The notes beneath the pieces are model-generated. The model ran no database searches. It had not been told where the DNA came from and saw only the letters and a list, made by a program, of their open reading frames with translations. A stretch of 64,000 nt of DNA from Burkholderiales bacterium (GTDB taxonomy: Bacteria; Pseudomonadota; Gammaproteobacteria; Burkholderiales; UBA11063), in contig JAJFBE010000010.1 of assembly GCA_020697255.1 (NCBI GenBank), positions 1-64,000 on the forward strand. Direction: 5' to 3'. Each line of letters opens with the position of its first letter. Positions within the stretch are counted from its first letter, which is position 1. A program made the translations under genes and the position numbers. This document shows positions 34,773 through 43,923 of this stretch, in pieces.

Positions 34773-35033
34773 TTAATCTTTCTTTTTCTTAATAGTTTTT
34801 TTAATCCGCATAAATGGAAATCCAATTTCTAAGGAAATTTCACTTTCATGCAAGGTTAATTCAGCCTCATCAGGCATGATTACTTCAGCCATTAATTCAC
34901 CTGTTTTAGCCAATAATGTTTTCTGCTTAGCAGAATTTTCTGGCAGGTCATGAATTGTAGCAATAGCACGATTAAGTTCACGTAACTTAGTGAAAGTCTC
35001 CGCAATTTGAAGAATTGCTATACGACCCTCCAT
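34773..35033 (-). CDS. Small helical protein, unknown function
   Basis: An 86-residue protein with a helical first half (AILQIAETFTKLRELNRAI), an acidic middle and a strongly basic tail (IKKTIKKKKD). No signal peptide and no family recognised. The overall make-up resembles small phage or nucleoid-associated proteins, but that is only an impression. The start has GGAG-poor upstream sequence, which lowers confidence. Confidence 0.5.
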   Translation of the reverse strand: MEGRIAILQIAETFTKLRELNRAIATIHDLPENSAKQKTLLAKTGELMAEVIMPDEAELTLHESEISLEIGFPFMRIKKTIKKKKD

Positions 35034-35372
35034 AATTATACTTATTCTATAGTTATATCTATCTATGGAATCGATTAAACGATAAAATTTTTTATATGAA
35101 AACTATATTGCATTATATTATCTGCTAACGGTTATAGGATAGATTATATAATACTGGATATTATTAGATACATCATTAATTTCGTCTTTAATGTATAGAA
35201 ACATGCTAAAAAAGAAATCCTTTAAAGAATGCCCAAAGGATAAGCTTATAGAAGAACCCTGCCGTACACCAAGAATTGCGTCAGTAAACTGTCTATAGTG
35301 CAGGGTCAACCCTATAGTAAAACGACTTATATTCTTTGTATCCAACAGTATTATAGCAAGATAAGGACTCAT
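35034..35372. other. Intergenic upstream of Abi gene
   Basis: 339 bases between the small protein and the Abi gene. Contains the inverted pair accctgc (35256) and gcagggt (35301), about 45 bases apart, just upstream of the Abi gene. No gene I can support, although a minus-strand frame is open across much of it. Confidence 0.35.
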
Positions 35373-35975
35373 ATGCAAGATATTTTTATAAGTAAAAAAC
35401 GAATGTCTAATTATAGCAATGATGTAGAATACAAAGAAAATGTTAAATTTTCACAGTTTTGCTACCCATTATTGCACTATTTTGAGATAACTTTAAGAAA
35501 TAAAATCAATTGTTTTTATTCTAAAAAATATGGTACAAGTTGGCTAATTAACCCACCTTCTATTTTAATGCACGACCCGTCTATAATATCTCGAATAAAT
35601 GAAGTAGATAAATATAACACGTCTGGAAACCATGACGATATAGTTGCTAATCTGACACTGGGTTTTTGGATTGGTTTATTTAATCCAAAATATTTACTTA
35701 GTACACAATTGCACAAAGAACAGGTACACAGTGTTTTTGGTATTTCTACAAAAAATATTCATAAAGGTTACCTCATCAAATTACATAATGAATTAAATAC
35801 AATACGTAGCTTTAGAAATAGAATTTTCCATTATGAAAAAGTATTTAATAATCCTAAATATTTACATGCAACAAAGTTATTAGAGTATATGTTATATCGG
35901 ATGGATTCAAAGCAATATTTGGGCCAAACATTAAAACATTTTGGAATTAATTTAGCAACACCGCCGAGATTATAA
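35373..35975 (+). CDS. Abi-family abortive-infection protein (HEPN)
   Basis: A 200-residue Abi_2-like protein. The features are an early SKKRMSNYSND, HYFEITLRNKINCFYSKKYG, and the C-terminal FRNRIFHYE (Arg148, Asn149, His153), which is the HEPN Rx4-6H RNase motif. Such proteins (AbiD/AbiF type) stop phage growth by RNA cleavage. No antitoxin-like partner is adjacent; the gene stands alone. I chose the ATG at 35373 because AAGGA lies 6 bases upstream; the longer frame from 35298 has none. Confidence 0.82.
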   Translation: MQDIFISKKRMSNYSNDVEYKENVKFSQFCYPLLHYFEITLRNKINCFYSKKYGTSWLINPPSILMHDPSIISRINEVDKYNTSGNHDDIVANLTLGFWIGLFNPKYLLSTQLHKEQVHSVFGISTKNIHKGYLIKLHNELNTIRSFRNRIFHYEKVFNNPKYLHATKLLEYMLYRMDSKQYLGQTLKHFGINLATPPRL

Positions 35976-36024
35976 AAAGAATATCTTTACTATTAAATTT
36001 ATAAAAAGCAATTTTAGGAACAAT

Positions 36025-37086
36025 ATGAATAAAAAATCATTACTATTTATAGTTTTAATAACAACATCCGTAGCAAAGGTGCTTGCATGTACATCATTCG
36101 GTTTTCTTACGAATATTGGTACCGTAATTGCTAAAAATAGCGATTATTATTATGATAAGCAAAGTGTGGAAGTTCTAGTCCCAAATAAGCAGTTTGCTAT
36201 ATGGTATAACAATCCCTATAATAATAATTTTAAAGTCTTTGCTCAAATGGCTAATAATAATGTAAAAATGGGAATTAACGAAGTTGGTCTTACAGCAATG
36301 GAAGAAGATCCTATATTAGTAAAAAATCCCAACCAAAGACGATATATACAGCCGATTGGTGGAACTGCTGAATGTATGACATTATGGGGAATTTTACAAA
36401 ATTTCAAAACCGTTGATCAAGTTCTGACATATCTTAACGCTATTTTTAGCCACGCATCACCTAACTACTACGAGGTAGCAGACGCACATAAAATTTTAAT
36501 TGTTGAAGTTGCTTTTAGTACCAATGATACCGATACAACCAGAAAATTTAGCTACCGGGTTTTAAGTAAAACTGGCGATAGCTACACACATACCAATATC
36601 TATCAAGACGCTAGATTTATAAATTTAAACAGACTTTCTGTGAATCCTTATGCAACCCAAGGAGCGGAAGCACGTAATACAAGAATTAAAGAATTACTAT
36701 CAACTAGTGATAGAAGTGAGAGTAACGTATTATCCTGGTTTCTTGACACAAAATCATCAGTACGAAATCCTAAAGACAATAAATGGTGCCTTGCAACGAG
36801 TCTCTTCAATAGTTATTTGGGTCAGAATACTAAAGTTGATACTGCTATATTGCATTCTGATGCAATAGGTACTGTTGCAAGCATGTTTGTATTTAATAAC
36901 TCTACACCACAACAAACAAAAGTTATAGTCAGGTTAGTTAATAAGATTACAACTGACGCTAAAGGTAATCAAACAATTTTTTATAATGAAACTAAACTGC
37001 ATCTAGCAGACTTATTTGTTGGACATTATACCTTTACTGAAAAGAAATTTACTCGGTTAGCGCCAATAAATGGCATTTGTGAATAA
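36025..37086 (+). CDS. Exported Ntn-hydrolase, choloylglycine-hydrolase family
   Basis: A 353-residue protein whose signal peptide ends LACTS. Cleavage after Ala21 would expose Cys22 as the N-terminal nucleophile, as in penicillin V acylase and bile-salt hydrolase. Other landmarks are AKNSDYYYD (Asn38/Asp40) and MGINEVGLTAME, which fit the family's active-site loops. It is probably a linear-amide hydrolase acting in the periplasm; candidate substrates are conjugated bile salts, penicillin V or N-acyl homoserine lactones, not decided by sequence. Single gene; AGGAACAAT precedes the ATG. Confidence 0.82.
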   Translation: MNKKSLLFIVLITTSVAKVLACTSFGFLTNIGTVIAKNSDYYYDKQSVEVLVPNKQFAIWYNNPYNNNFKVFAQMANNNVKMGINEVGLTAMEEDPILVKNPNQRRYIQPIGGTAECMTLWGILQNFKTVDQVLTYLNAIFSHASPNYYEVADAHKILIVEVAFSTNDTDTTRKFSYRVLSKTGDSYTHTNIYQDARFINLNRLSVNPYATQGAEARNTRIKELLSTSDRSESNVLSWFLDTKSSVRNPKDNKWCLATSLFNSYLGQNTKVDTAILHSDAIGTVASMFVFNNSTPQQTKVIVRLVNKITTDAKGNQTIFYNETKLHLADLFVGHYTFTEKKFTRLAPINGICE

Positions 37087-37179
37087 ACATATCATTACTT
37101 GAAACAAAAGTTATTAATGAAATTGGAAAAATCTAACTACCACTTAATTGGATAATTTATGCAATTGTAGGAGCATTGC

Positions 37180-37602
37180 CTAATTTCTATGTATTGTATA
37201 GGTAACAATACCCCAGATATTAAGCTCCTGATCATTCTTAAACGTAATCTCAGGAAAATCCGGGTTTGCCGGTACTAATTTAACCAAACCATCTTTTTTA
37301 TAAAGTGTTTTGACGGTAAATTCGCCATTGACAATGGCAATTACAATCTTCCCATGCTTTGCCTCTAAGGATCTGTCGACTACTAAGATATCACCTTCAT
37401 GAATATTCGCATCTACCATCGAAGTTCCCTTTACCCGAACATAAAATGTCGTAGCAGGACTAGTAATGACTATATCGTTAATATCTAAATCATCTTCTTC
37501 ATATGCAGCTGCAGGACTCGGAAACCCGGCAGCAATTTTAGAGCTGGGTATAGGCAAATAAATACGTTTACTGGTTATATTAAATATTTGTAAATTTGGC
37601 AT
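37180..37602 (-). CDS. umuD: UmuD-type self-cleaving protein (S24)
   Basis: A 140-residue S24 peptidase with cleavage site Ala25-Gly26 (KIAAGFPSP), catalytic Ser61 (GTSM) and Lys98 (FTVKTLY). The spacing equals that of UmuD. There is no DNA-binding domain, so it is UmuD rather than LexA. After RecA-stimulated self-cleavage it should join UmuC to form polymerase V. It is unusual that umuC lies 10 kb away in another transcript. I saw no obvious LexA box upstream. Confidence 0.92.
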   Translation of the reverse strand: MPNLQIFNITSKRIYLPIPSSKIAAGFPSPAAAYEEDDLDINDIVITSPATTFYVRVKGTSMVDANIHEGDILVVDRSLEAKHGKIVIAIVNGEFTVKTLYKKDGLVKLVPANPDFPEITFKNDQELNIWGIVTYTIHRN

Positions 37603-37916
37603 TTTACTTATGAAAATAAGAAATTTGTATAGTTTGATATAGAGTAAATAAAATAATCTACATCAATCTGGGAATTGTAAGATAAAGTTTGAATAGGAAT
37701 TTATAGTTTCAAAAATACTAAAACTGTAGATTATTACTCATTTTTTTAAATCTCACCTTCTAATACAAAATTACCTATATTAACCTCCTAAAAATTTAAT
37801 CTGGCTATTATTATACCATCTCATAATCCCTGGGGATTTAAATAATTTATAATCTCCCAAAATGTTGACATAAAGGCGTTTTTTAATTATGACAATTTGT
37901 AGGATGTGCAGTTATA
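37603..37916. other. Intergenic upstream of umuD
   Basis: 314 bases, AT-rich, holding the umuD promoter and the end of the csbD transcript. A ttgaca hexamer at 37865 is not followed by a recognisable gene. No gene seen. Confidence 0.35.
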
Positions 37917-37953
37917 AAAAAACTCCACCGGCAATTGCCTGATGGAGTTTTAC
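37917..37953 (-). terminator. Terminator after csbD
   Basis: Arms aaaactcca (37919-37927) and tggagtttt (37943-37951) with the inner palindrome ggcaattgcc. On the minus strand it ends in a run of T. It lies 20 bases after the csbD stop. Confidence 0.9.
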
Positions 37954-37973
37954 TGATTTACTTGCGTAGTTTA

Positions 37974-38159
37974 TCAGAGTTCATCAATAAACTTTTTAGC
38001 ATCTTCCTTGGCATAGCCATAACGCTTTTCTAAAATTCCATAAATTTCATCATTATCTCCCTCTATTTTAAGCAAATCATCATCGGTAAAATCTGCCCAT
38101 TTTTGTTTGATTTTCCCTTTAACTTCATTCCATTGACCTTTGAATATTGATTTATTCAT
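37974..38159 (-). CDS. csbD: CsbD-family stress protein
   Basis: A 61-residue CsbD-like protein: FKGQWNEVKGKIKQKWADFT, then DDDLLKIEGDNDEIYGILEKRYG and a charged tail. Complete family length. General-stress proteins of unknown biochemical role, usually stationary-phase induced. It follows the BON gene at 38224 (64-base gap) and ends at a strong terminator, so the two are probably one transcript. Confidence 0.93.
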   Translation of the reverse strand: MNKSIFKGQWNEVKGKIKQKWADFTDDDLLKIEGDNDEIYGILEKRYGYAKEDAKKFIDEL

Positions 38160-38223
38160 AATATTTCCTTATAATATTTAAACTAAAAATTTGTTACGTT
38201 AACATCAAAATAAGTAAAAATAC

Positions 38224-38580
38224 TTATTTATTTGGATCTACTTTTAGATCTTTACTAATAACTTCATCCACACCATCAACGTCTTTTGCTGTAGCAATTG
38301 CCAAATCAACTAATTCTTGAGATTTTTGCGTACCCGATAAAATCACAATACTTCCTGGACCAGCACTTGATTTTCTGCTCGAAACACTAATATTATTTGA
38401 GTCAATATTACTCTTAGTCAATAATGCCGCTTTTACTTTACCAGTAACGCTAGTTGCCTTTAAATATTGGCCAGTAGTCTCAGTTTTATTCTTTACTGTC
38501 GTAGTATCAGCATTAGCAACCCCAGTTGCTATTAATGTTGAACCTGTAGCTAAAATTAGTGCACATAATGTTTTTTTCAT
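38224..38580 (-). CDS. Exported BON-domain protein
   Basis: A 118-residue periplasmic protein with a signal peptide cut after NADT-like ANA (about residue 24) and one BON domain. Landmarks are VTGKVKAALLTKSNIDSNNI, then GSIVILSGTQKSQELVDLAI and VDGVDEVISK. BON domains bind phospholipid or mediate envelope stability, as in OsmY. A paralogue lies at 48095-48448. Probably osmotic/stationary-phase induced with csbD. Confidence 0.9.
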   Translation of the reverse strand: MKKTLCALILATGSTLIATGVANADTTTVKNKTETTGQYLKATSVTGKVKAALLTKSNIDSNNISVSSRKSSAGPGSIVILSGTQKSQELVDLAIATAKDVDGVDEVISKDLKVDPNK

Positions 38581-38786
38581 ATATATACTCCTTTAGAATT
38601 TAGAATATGTTATTTACGAGCTAATCTATTACTAAACTTTTTATCTAGTAATTTTGCTCACCTAAGGCGTATATTAGCAAATGTAGAGCTTACTAACAAC
38701 CCAAATCTATAACCTAAATTTTTCCGGGTAATTATTTAGCAATCCTCACTTAAATATATCGTTAAAGAAGAGTTTTTGCGAAAATA

Positions 38787-41228
38787 TTAAATAGAGATAT
38801 GCTTTAATGACTGCTTAATTTTAAAATAATCAGCCCAGGGATCTGACTTTATTTTCTTAAGCCTTTTATCTAAATTTTCTATATTATATTCATTCACTGA
38901 TTTTAGTGTACCCAACTCTTCCCAATGTATAGGGGTTGAGATACTCCCAATATCTGTGGCTCTGCTTGAAAATGCACTAACACAGGTAGCCCCTCGCTCA
39001 TTACGTAGATAATCAATTAGTATTTTATTTATCCGCTCATTTTTTGGAATGCGGGCAATAAATAATTCCGGGGCCAATTTAACCATTTCTTTAGCAATCG
39101 TGTGCGAAAAATTTTTTACCTCATCCCAGCTATGTATGGGATCTATTGGTATGCATATATGCAAACCCTTTTTGCCAGAGGTCTTTATAAAACTCTGTAG
39201 TTTCAATTCGTCTAACCCGGATTTTAATATTTTAGCGCATTTTATAAGTTGCTTTAGCTCAGTTCCGGCTCCCGGATCCAAATCAAAAATTATTCTATCC
39301 GGATATTCAAGTAAATTTGCCTGACTACCCCATGTATGTAGTTCCAATGTACCATACTGTACCAAGGTAATTATACCGGCTAAATCATGGATAACTAAAT
39401 AATCTGCTTTTTTGTTGGTTTTTTCTTGGATAGTTACTTTGTCTATTGTCAGCGGTAACTTTTCTATATGTTTTTGAAAAAAGCATTCATGGCTAGCTCC
39501 ATCCGGGCAACGTAAAATTGAAACCGGCCTGTTTATTAGATGAGGTAATATTAGTTCACTATGCTTTTCATAATAATTAGCTAGATCATATTTACTACCT
39601 TTTATTGCCGGAAAAAATATTTTATCCGCATGACTTAAGGAAATACCTGAAATTACGGTTTTATTAATGTGGTCGTTCTTTTTTTGAGTTTCCATCGTTT
39701 CCATTTTTACCTCTTTTGCTGCTTTGTCTTCTCTTAAACCTTTAAATGAGGGGTGGCGTAAGCGAAGATCATCCGTCCATTCAGCAAACTCTACCTCAGC
39801 AATAAGCTGCGGCTTTAGCCAGTGGGCATTTTTTGTTTCATAGGATCTTGCTAAGTCATAAAATGGTGTGTTATCCTGCCTTAAAATTTGCATTTTATCA
39901 TATATCTCTTTCAGATTTTTTTGGTCAAAACCTGTACCAACTCGTCCTGAAAATATAAGATGGCCATTTTCATTATAATACCCAACTAACAGTGAACCAA
40001 AAAACCGGCGGCTACCACCGGGGCTGGTATATCCTCCTATGATGAATTCTTGCCGGTTCTTGCATTTTAATTTTAACCAATCTCCGGCACGGGTGCTTTT
40101 ATAACAGCTATTTTTACGCTTTGCTATCAGGCCTTCAAGATGTAAAGCACAGGCTTGCTTTAATAAGGCAACTGCCTTCCCTTGGAGATGCTTGCTAAAC
40201 CTTATATTATCAAAAGGCACTCCTTCTAAAAGCTGCTTTAACAGCTTTTTTCTTTCAATAAGAGGTATTTGGCTAAGGTCTTTACCATTTAAATACGGTA
40301 AATCAAATAAATAATAAACTATATCAGCTGATTTATTCTCAGTCATGGCATTTTGCAACAGCTGAAATTTGGATACTCCATTTTTATCCAAAACTACTAT
40401 TTCACCATCTAAAACTGCCGAATCTAACCTTAATTTAGACAGATTTTGAGATAAATGTTTTAGCTTATTCGTCCAATCATTATCACTTCTGGTTATTAAT
40501 TTTACCTTTTTACTGTCTATTAAGGCAATGATCCGGTAGCCATCAAATTTAACTTCATAAATATAATCAGGGTTATCAGGCGGTGCATCAACCAGGGTTG
40601 CTAGTTCAGGTTTAAACTTTTTTGGCATCTTTACCGATATTGCATCAGTTTTTTTAGATTGTGGTTTTTTGCCTGCTGTTATCTCATGCATATCCCTTCC
40701 GGTTTTAACACTGTTTGATATTAATAATTCATCATCACTAACTAAATTAGCATAATCATCAGGTTGTTTTATTAATAGCCAATTGGCTTTACCCTTTTTA
40801 ATATCATTAATGCGCACCAGGGTCCAAGAACCCTTTAATTTATTACCATTTAAGTTAAAAGTTAATTTGCCTTTGACCAGTCCTTCTGCAACATCTGAAG
40901 TTGGCTCCCAGGTTCCCTTATCCCACAGCATCACTGTGCCGCCCCCATATTGGCCTTTTGGTATTATACCTTCAAATGTAGCGTATTCCAAAGGATGATC
41001 TTCCACCTGGACAGCTAGACGCTTTTCCTCTGGATTAAAACTCGGACCTTTGGGAATTGCCCAGCTTTTTAATACATCATCAAAAGCCAGGCGAAAATCG
41101 TAATGTAGATGACTTGCATGATGCTTCTGAATTATATAAATAAATTTTTTAACCTGATTTTTTGCCCTGCCCTTAGGTTCAGGAGTTTTTGTAAAATTAC
41201 GCTTTTGTTGATACAGATCGAGACTCAT
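38787..41228 (-). CDS. ligD: Multifunctional DNA ligase D
   Basis: An 813-residue LigD with domain order phosphoesterase, ligase, polymerase. The 3'-phosphoesterase is at about residues 25-160 (HLHYDFRL with His42/Asp44, and EDHPLEYATFEG). The ATP-dependent ligase runs from about 205 to 510 (nucleophile Lys227 in EVKFDGYR). The archaeo-eukaryotic primase-type polymerase is at about 525-813 (DLDPGAG as metal site). It performs end processing, gap filling and sealing in non-homologous end joining. The gene overlaps the end of ku by 32 bases, indicating translational coupling. Confidence 0.96.
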   Translation of the reverse strand: MSLDLYQQKRNFTKTPEPKGRAKNQVKKFIYIIQKHHASHLHYDFRLAFDDVLKSWAIPKGPSFNPEEKRLAVQVEDHPLEYATFEGIIPKGQYGGGTVMLWDKGTWEPTSDVAEGLVKGKLTFNLNGNKLKGSWTLVRINDIKKGKANWLLIKQPDDYANLVSDDELLISNSVKTGRDMHEITAGKKPQSKKTDAISVKMPKKFKPELATLVDAPPDNPDYIYEVKFDGYRIIALIDSKKVKLITRSDNDWTNKLKHLSQNLSKLRLDSAVLDGEIVVLDKNGVSKFQLLQNAMTENKSADIVYYLFDLPYLNGKDLSQIPLIERKKLLKQLLEGVPFDNIRFSKHLQGKAVALLKQACALHLEGLIAKRKNSCYKSTRAGDWLKLKCKNRQEFIIGGYTSPGGSRRFFGSLLVGYYNENGHLIFSGRVGTGFDQKNLKEIYDKMQILRQDNTPFYDLARSYETKNAHWLKPQLIAEVEFAEWTDDLRLRHPSFKGLREDKAAKEVKMETMETQKKNDHINKTVISGISLSHADKIFFPAIKGSKYDLANYYEKHSELILPHLINRPVSILRCPDGASHECFFQKHIEKLPLTIDKVTIQEKTNKKADYLVIHDLAGIITLVQYGTLELHTWGSQANLLEYPDRIIFDLDPGAGTELKQLIKCAKILKSGLDELKLQSFIKTSGKKGLHICIPIDPIHSWDEVKNFSHTIAKEMVKLAPELFIARIPKNERINKILIDYLRNERGATCVSAFSSRATDIGSISTPIHWEELGTLKSVNEYNIENLDKRLKKIKSDPWADYFKIKQSLKHISI

Positions 41229-42054
41229 GTGTTTTCTTCTTCACGGATGCTTTATCAGTTGCTGCCGGCTTTTTTACCATTGACCGCATACTTTTTTTCA
41301 TTAGTTCAATTAAGTCAACTGACTTGGTGCGGCGCTTCTTCTCTACAGGATCTTCTTCAACTACCGTAGTTTTGGTTTTATCTTCTACCCATTTCATAAG
41401 TTTTTCGCGGTAATCATCATGGTAGTTTTCAGGTTGCCATTTTTCGGTCAAAGCCCCTATTAGCTGTTTGGCTAAAACAAGCTCTTTATTGGTTATTTTA
41501 AAATCTGAAATCGTTCCTTCAGGAAATTCAAATTCAGTTAACGGTCTTAGTTCCTGATAAAAACGTAATAAATTTAGGACAAGGGAATTTTTGTAAGGCA
41601 TTATTGCAGCTACGTGCTCACGTCCATGTATAGCAACTTTGGCAATGCCAAGTTTTCCCTCATCATCTAACACTTCTCGTAGTAAGACATAGCTCTTCAT
41701 GCCCTCTTTGGCTGGCACCAGGTAATAGGGAGTCTCAAAAAATTCGTACTCGATCTCTTCTTTATTAACAAAGCTTTCCATCGCTATTGTCTTAGCAGTA
41801 GTTGATACTTTATTAAACTCTTCATCATTAACAACAATATAGTTACCATCAGTAAACTCATAACCATGTACAATCTTATTCCAGGGCACTTCAGCGCCTG
41901 TCTCCTCGTTAACTCTCTTATAACGAACACGAGATTTATCGCGCACATCAAGAAGATGAAAGCGTAAATCAAAGCGTTTTTGCGCTGAATATAAACTAAC
42001 CGGTATATTTACCAAACCAAAACTGATATAACCACTCCATATAGGCCGTAACAT
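41197..42054 (-). CDS. ku: Ku protein, non-homologous end joining
   Basis: A 285-residue bacterial Ku homodimer subunit: IWSGYISFGLVNIPVSLY, GYEFTDGNYIVVNDEEF, YYLVPAKEGMKSYVLLREVL and a basic C-terminal extension (KKPAATDKASVKKK) that usually contacts DNA or LigD. It binds double-strand ends and recruits LigD, encoded next with a 32-base overlap. A small membrane-protein gene precedes it by 2 bases. End joining matters in non-dividing cells, which fits the stress neighbourhood. Confidence 0.96.
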   Translation of the reverse strand: MLRPIWSGYISFGLVNIPVSLYSAQKRFDLRFHLLDVRDKSRVRYKRVNEETGAEVPWNKIVHGYEFTDGNYIVVNDEEFNKVSTTAKTIAMESFVNKEEIEYEFFETPYYLVPAKEGMKSYVLLREVLDDEGKLGIAKVAIHGREHVAAIMPYKNSLVLNLLRFYQELRPLTEFEFPEGTISDFKITNKELVLAKQLIGALTEKWQPENYHDDYREKLMKWVEDKTKTTVVEEDPVEKKRRTKSVDLIELMKKSMRSMVKKPAATDKASVKKKTHESRSVSTKA

Positions 42055-42056
42055 AA

Positions 42057-42341
42057 TTAATTCACATTTCTATGTTTTTGTTCAGGATTGATATTTACCC
42101 CATCAAAAGGCTCTTCACTCAAAGAGTTATTGCTATCAGTTAGTGTATCTGTAGAACTGCCATCAGAATCTACAGACCTTGGCACTAATGGCTCATTTCT
42201 TTGTCCCAAACCTGTTTTTTTATTTGTTTGCATTTGTTTAGCATTGACACTAAAAAATTTCTTCGATAACCAAACTATTGCTATAGCTGCTAATATTATC
42301 CCTACAATTACCGATAAAATTAAATTTGTATTATTTATCAT
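42057..42341 (-). CDS. Small membrane protein in ku operon
   Basis: A 94-residue protein with one N-terminal transmembrane helix (LILSVIVGIILAAIAIVWL) and a polar Ser/Asp-rich tail. No family recognised. Its stop lies 2 bases before the ku start, so it is the first gene of the ku-ligD transcript. A bipartite promoter-like site at 42393-42431 precedes it. Whether it has any role in end joining is unknown. Confidence 0.7.
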   Translation of the reverse strand: MINNTNLILSVIVGIILAAIAIVWLSKKFFSVNAKQMQTNKKTGLGQRNEPLVPRSVDSDGSSTDTLTDSNNSLSEEPFDGVNINPEQKHRNVN

Positions 42342-42690
42342 TTGTACCTCCGTAAAATCAAAATTTATTATTTTTTGTCATTATGCTATAGCATATTAGC
42401 ATCGATTAAATTTATTTACCACCCAAAAGTTTAGAATAAATTTAAAGTATGATATAATAATGTTATTATGAATATTATTTTTACCGACTATCTTTTATTT
42501 CCCCTAGTTCATTAGTTAGCTAACTGAACTTCTTATTAATTGATTAACTTGCAAAACATTTGTATGCTTTTACGTAATCAGTTATCCTAAGTTAATCTTT
42601 ATCTAATCGCAATATTACAGGCTAGTATTGCAATTATGCATTATTATTACCTTATTCAATATTTAAAATATTTTTATATAGGAATTATTT
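42342..42690. other. Intergenic between divergent genes
   Basis: 349 bases holding the promoter of the ku operon (minus) and of the broken MFS gene (plus). Apart from the bipartite site and a short palindrome gttagctaac near 42515, nothing stands out. No gene seen. Confidence 0.4.
42393..42431 (-). promoter_or_regulatory. Putative bipartite promoter of ku operon
   Basis: On the minus strand aacttttggg (42431-42422), 23-nt spacer, taatat (42398-42393), about 50 bases before the start at 42341. Confidence 0.5.
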
Positions 42691-43871
42691 ATGAGAAATC
42701 TATATTTATTTGTAATATTTTTTGTTATGTATGAATTTAGTACATACATATCCAATGACATGATTATGCCCGGTATGCTTCATGTAGTCAGTGAGTTTCA
42801 TGCCCCGGTTGAATTTGTGAGTTTATCGCTTACAGTATTTATTTTAGGTAATAGCTTATTACAGTTGTTTTTAGGACCTCTTGCCGAATATTTTGGGAAA
42901 CGTCGTGTCATCCTGATGGGAAACTGCTTATTTTTAATTTTTACCATATGCTTGGTTATGTCTCAGAACATATATGAGTTTATGCTGGGGAGATTGCTTC
43001 AAGGCAGCGGTCTGGCGTTTGTAGCCATGGGTTATGCCCTGGTCCATGAAAAATTTAATGATAGGCAAGCCGTAAAAATATGCTCTTTAATGGGTAATGT
43101 CAGCCTTTTAGCACCGCTACTGGGACCACTTCTGGGTGTAATTATTATTCAGAACTCTAGCTGGCGTCATATATTTATAGTAACTGGCTTCATTGCTATT
43201 ATCTCTCTTATTGGACTTTATTTATTTACCCCTAAAACCGAGACAAAAAACAAGCATTAAACTTAGCTGCCATAACTAAAGCATATTATAAAATATTGCT
43301 AACACCCCAGTTCATAATTGGAGCAATATGTGCAAGCCTATATGCCCTGCCGGTTATGTTATGGATTGGGTTAGCCCCAAATATTATTATGGGTAACTTA
43401 AAACTACCAATGATAAATTATGCAATTTATCAACTAATAGCCGTAGGTGGTCTATCCTTAAGTACTATTATTATGCAGTTGGTTGCAGGCAGAGTTAAAA
43501 TTTCCAGATTAATTAAAGTTGGAAATCTCTTTGCTTTTGGCGGATTAGCTATTGGGCTGATATTTAGTAAAAACCTTAATATTGTAGTTATGGGTATGCT
43601 TTTATACAGTTTCGGGCTTGGAATCTCTAATTCCCTTATTATGCGTTTGGTTATGACGGCCGCAGGTTTGTCACAAAGTATGCTGACTTCACTATTGATA
43701 TTTATACAAACTACTATTTTTGCAATAGGAATTTCTGCTGCTAATAATTTTTGCAGCTATTATCACTATTCATTATATAGTTTTACTTTACTCAGTTTTA
43801 GCATAGCATGCTTATTTAGTATACTGGCTATAGTTTATGCTCATATGAATATGGGGCGCAGCTGGAACTAA
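42691..43871 (+). pseudogene. MdfA-like MFS exporter split by frameshift
   Basis: The first frame (42691-43260, 189 codons) encodes helices 1-6 of an MdfA/Cmr-type exporter with the hallmark YEFSTYISNDMIMPGML. The second frame encodes helices 7-12 (from LNLAAITKAYYKILLTPQF to 43871). They join if one base is removed near 43250, in an A-rich run (acaaaaaacaagc). The second half has no ribosome-binding site at its first ATG (43296). Either a recent natural frameshift or a sequencing error. If intact, it would be a multidrug/proton antiporter of about 390 residues. Confidence 0.85.
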
Positions 43872-43892
43872 TACAACCTTAACTCTAACAAA

Positions 43893-43914
43893 GAATGCCA
43901 CTTAGTTGGCATTC
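43893..43914. terminator. Hairpin between convergent genes
   Basis: Arms gaatgcca (43893-43900) and tggcattc (43907-43914), 6-nt loop, followed by an A/T-rich tail. It sits between the MFS remnant and the minus-strand DUF6496 gene and may serve both. Confidence 0.75.
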
Positions 43915-43923
43915 AATTATTTC

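Noticed and set aside
35118-35378. 86-codon minus-strand frame upstream of the Abi gene
   Set aside because: Overlaps the Abi start, has no ribosome-binding site and no recognisable family; it could be a remnant but the evidence is too thin.
37865-37953. Possible small RNA from a ttgaca box to the hairpin at 37917
   Set aside because: The predicted start would leave almost no transcript before the hairpin, and the hairpin is fully explained as the csbD terminator.
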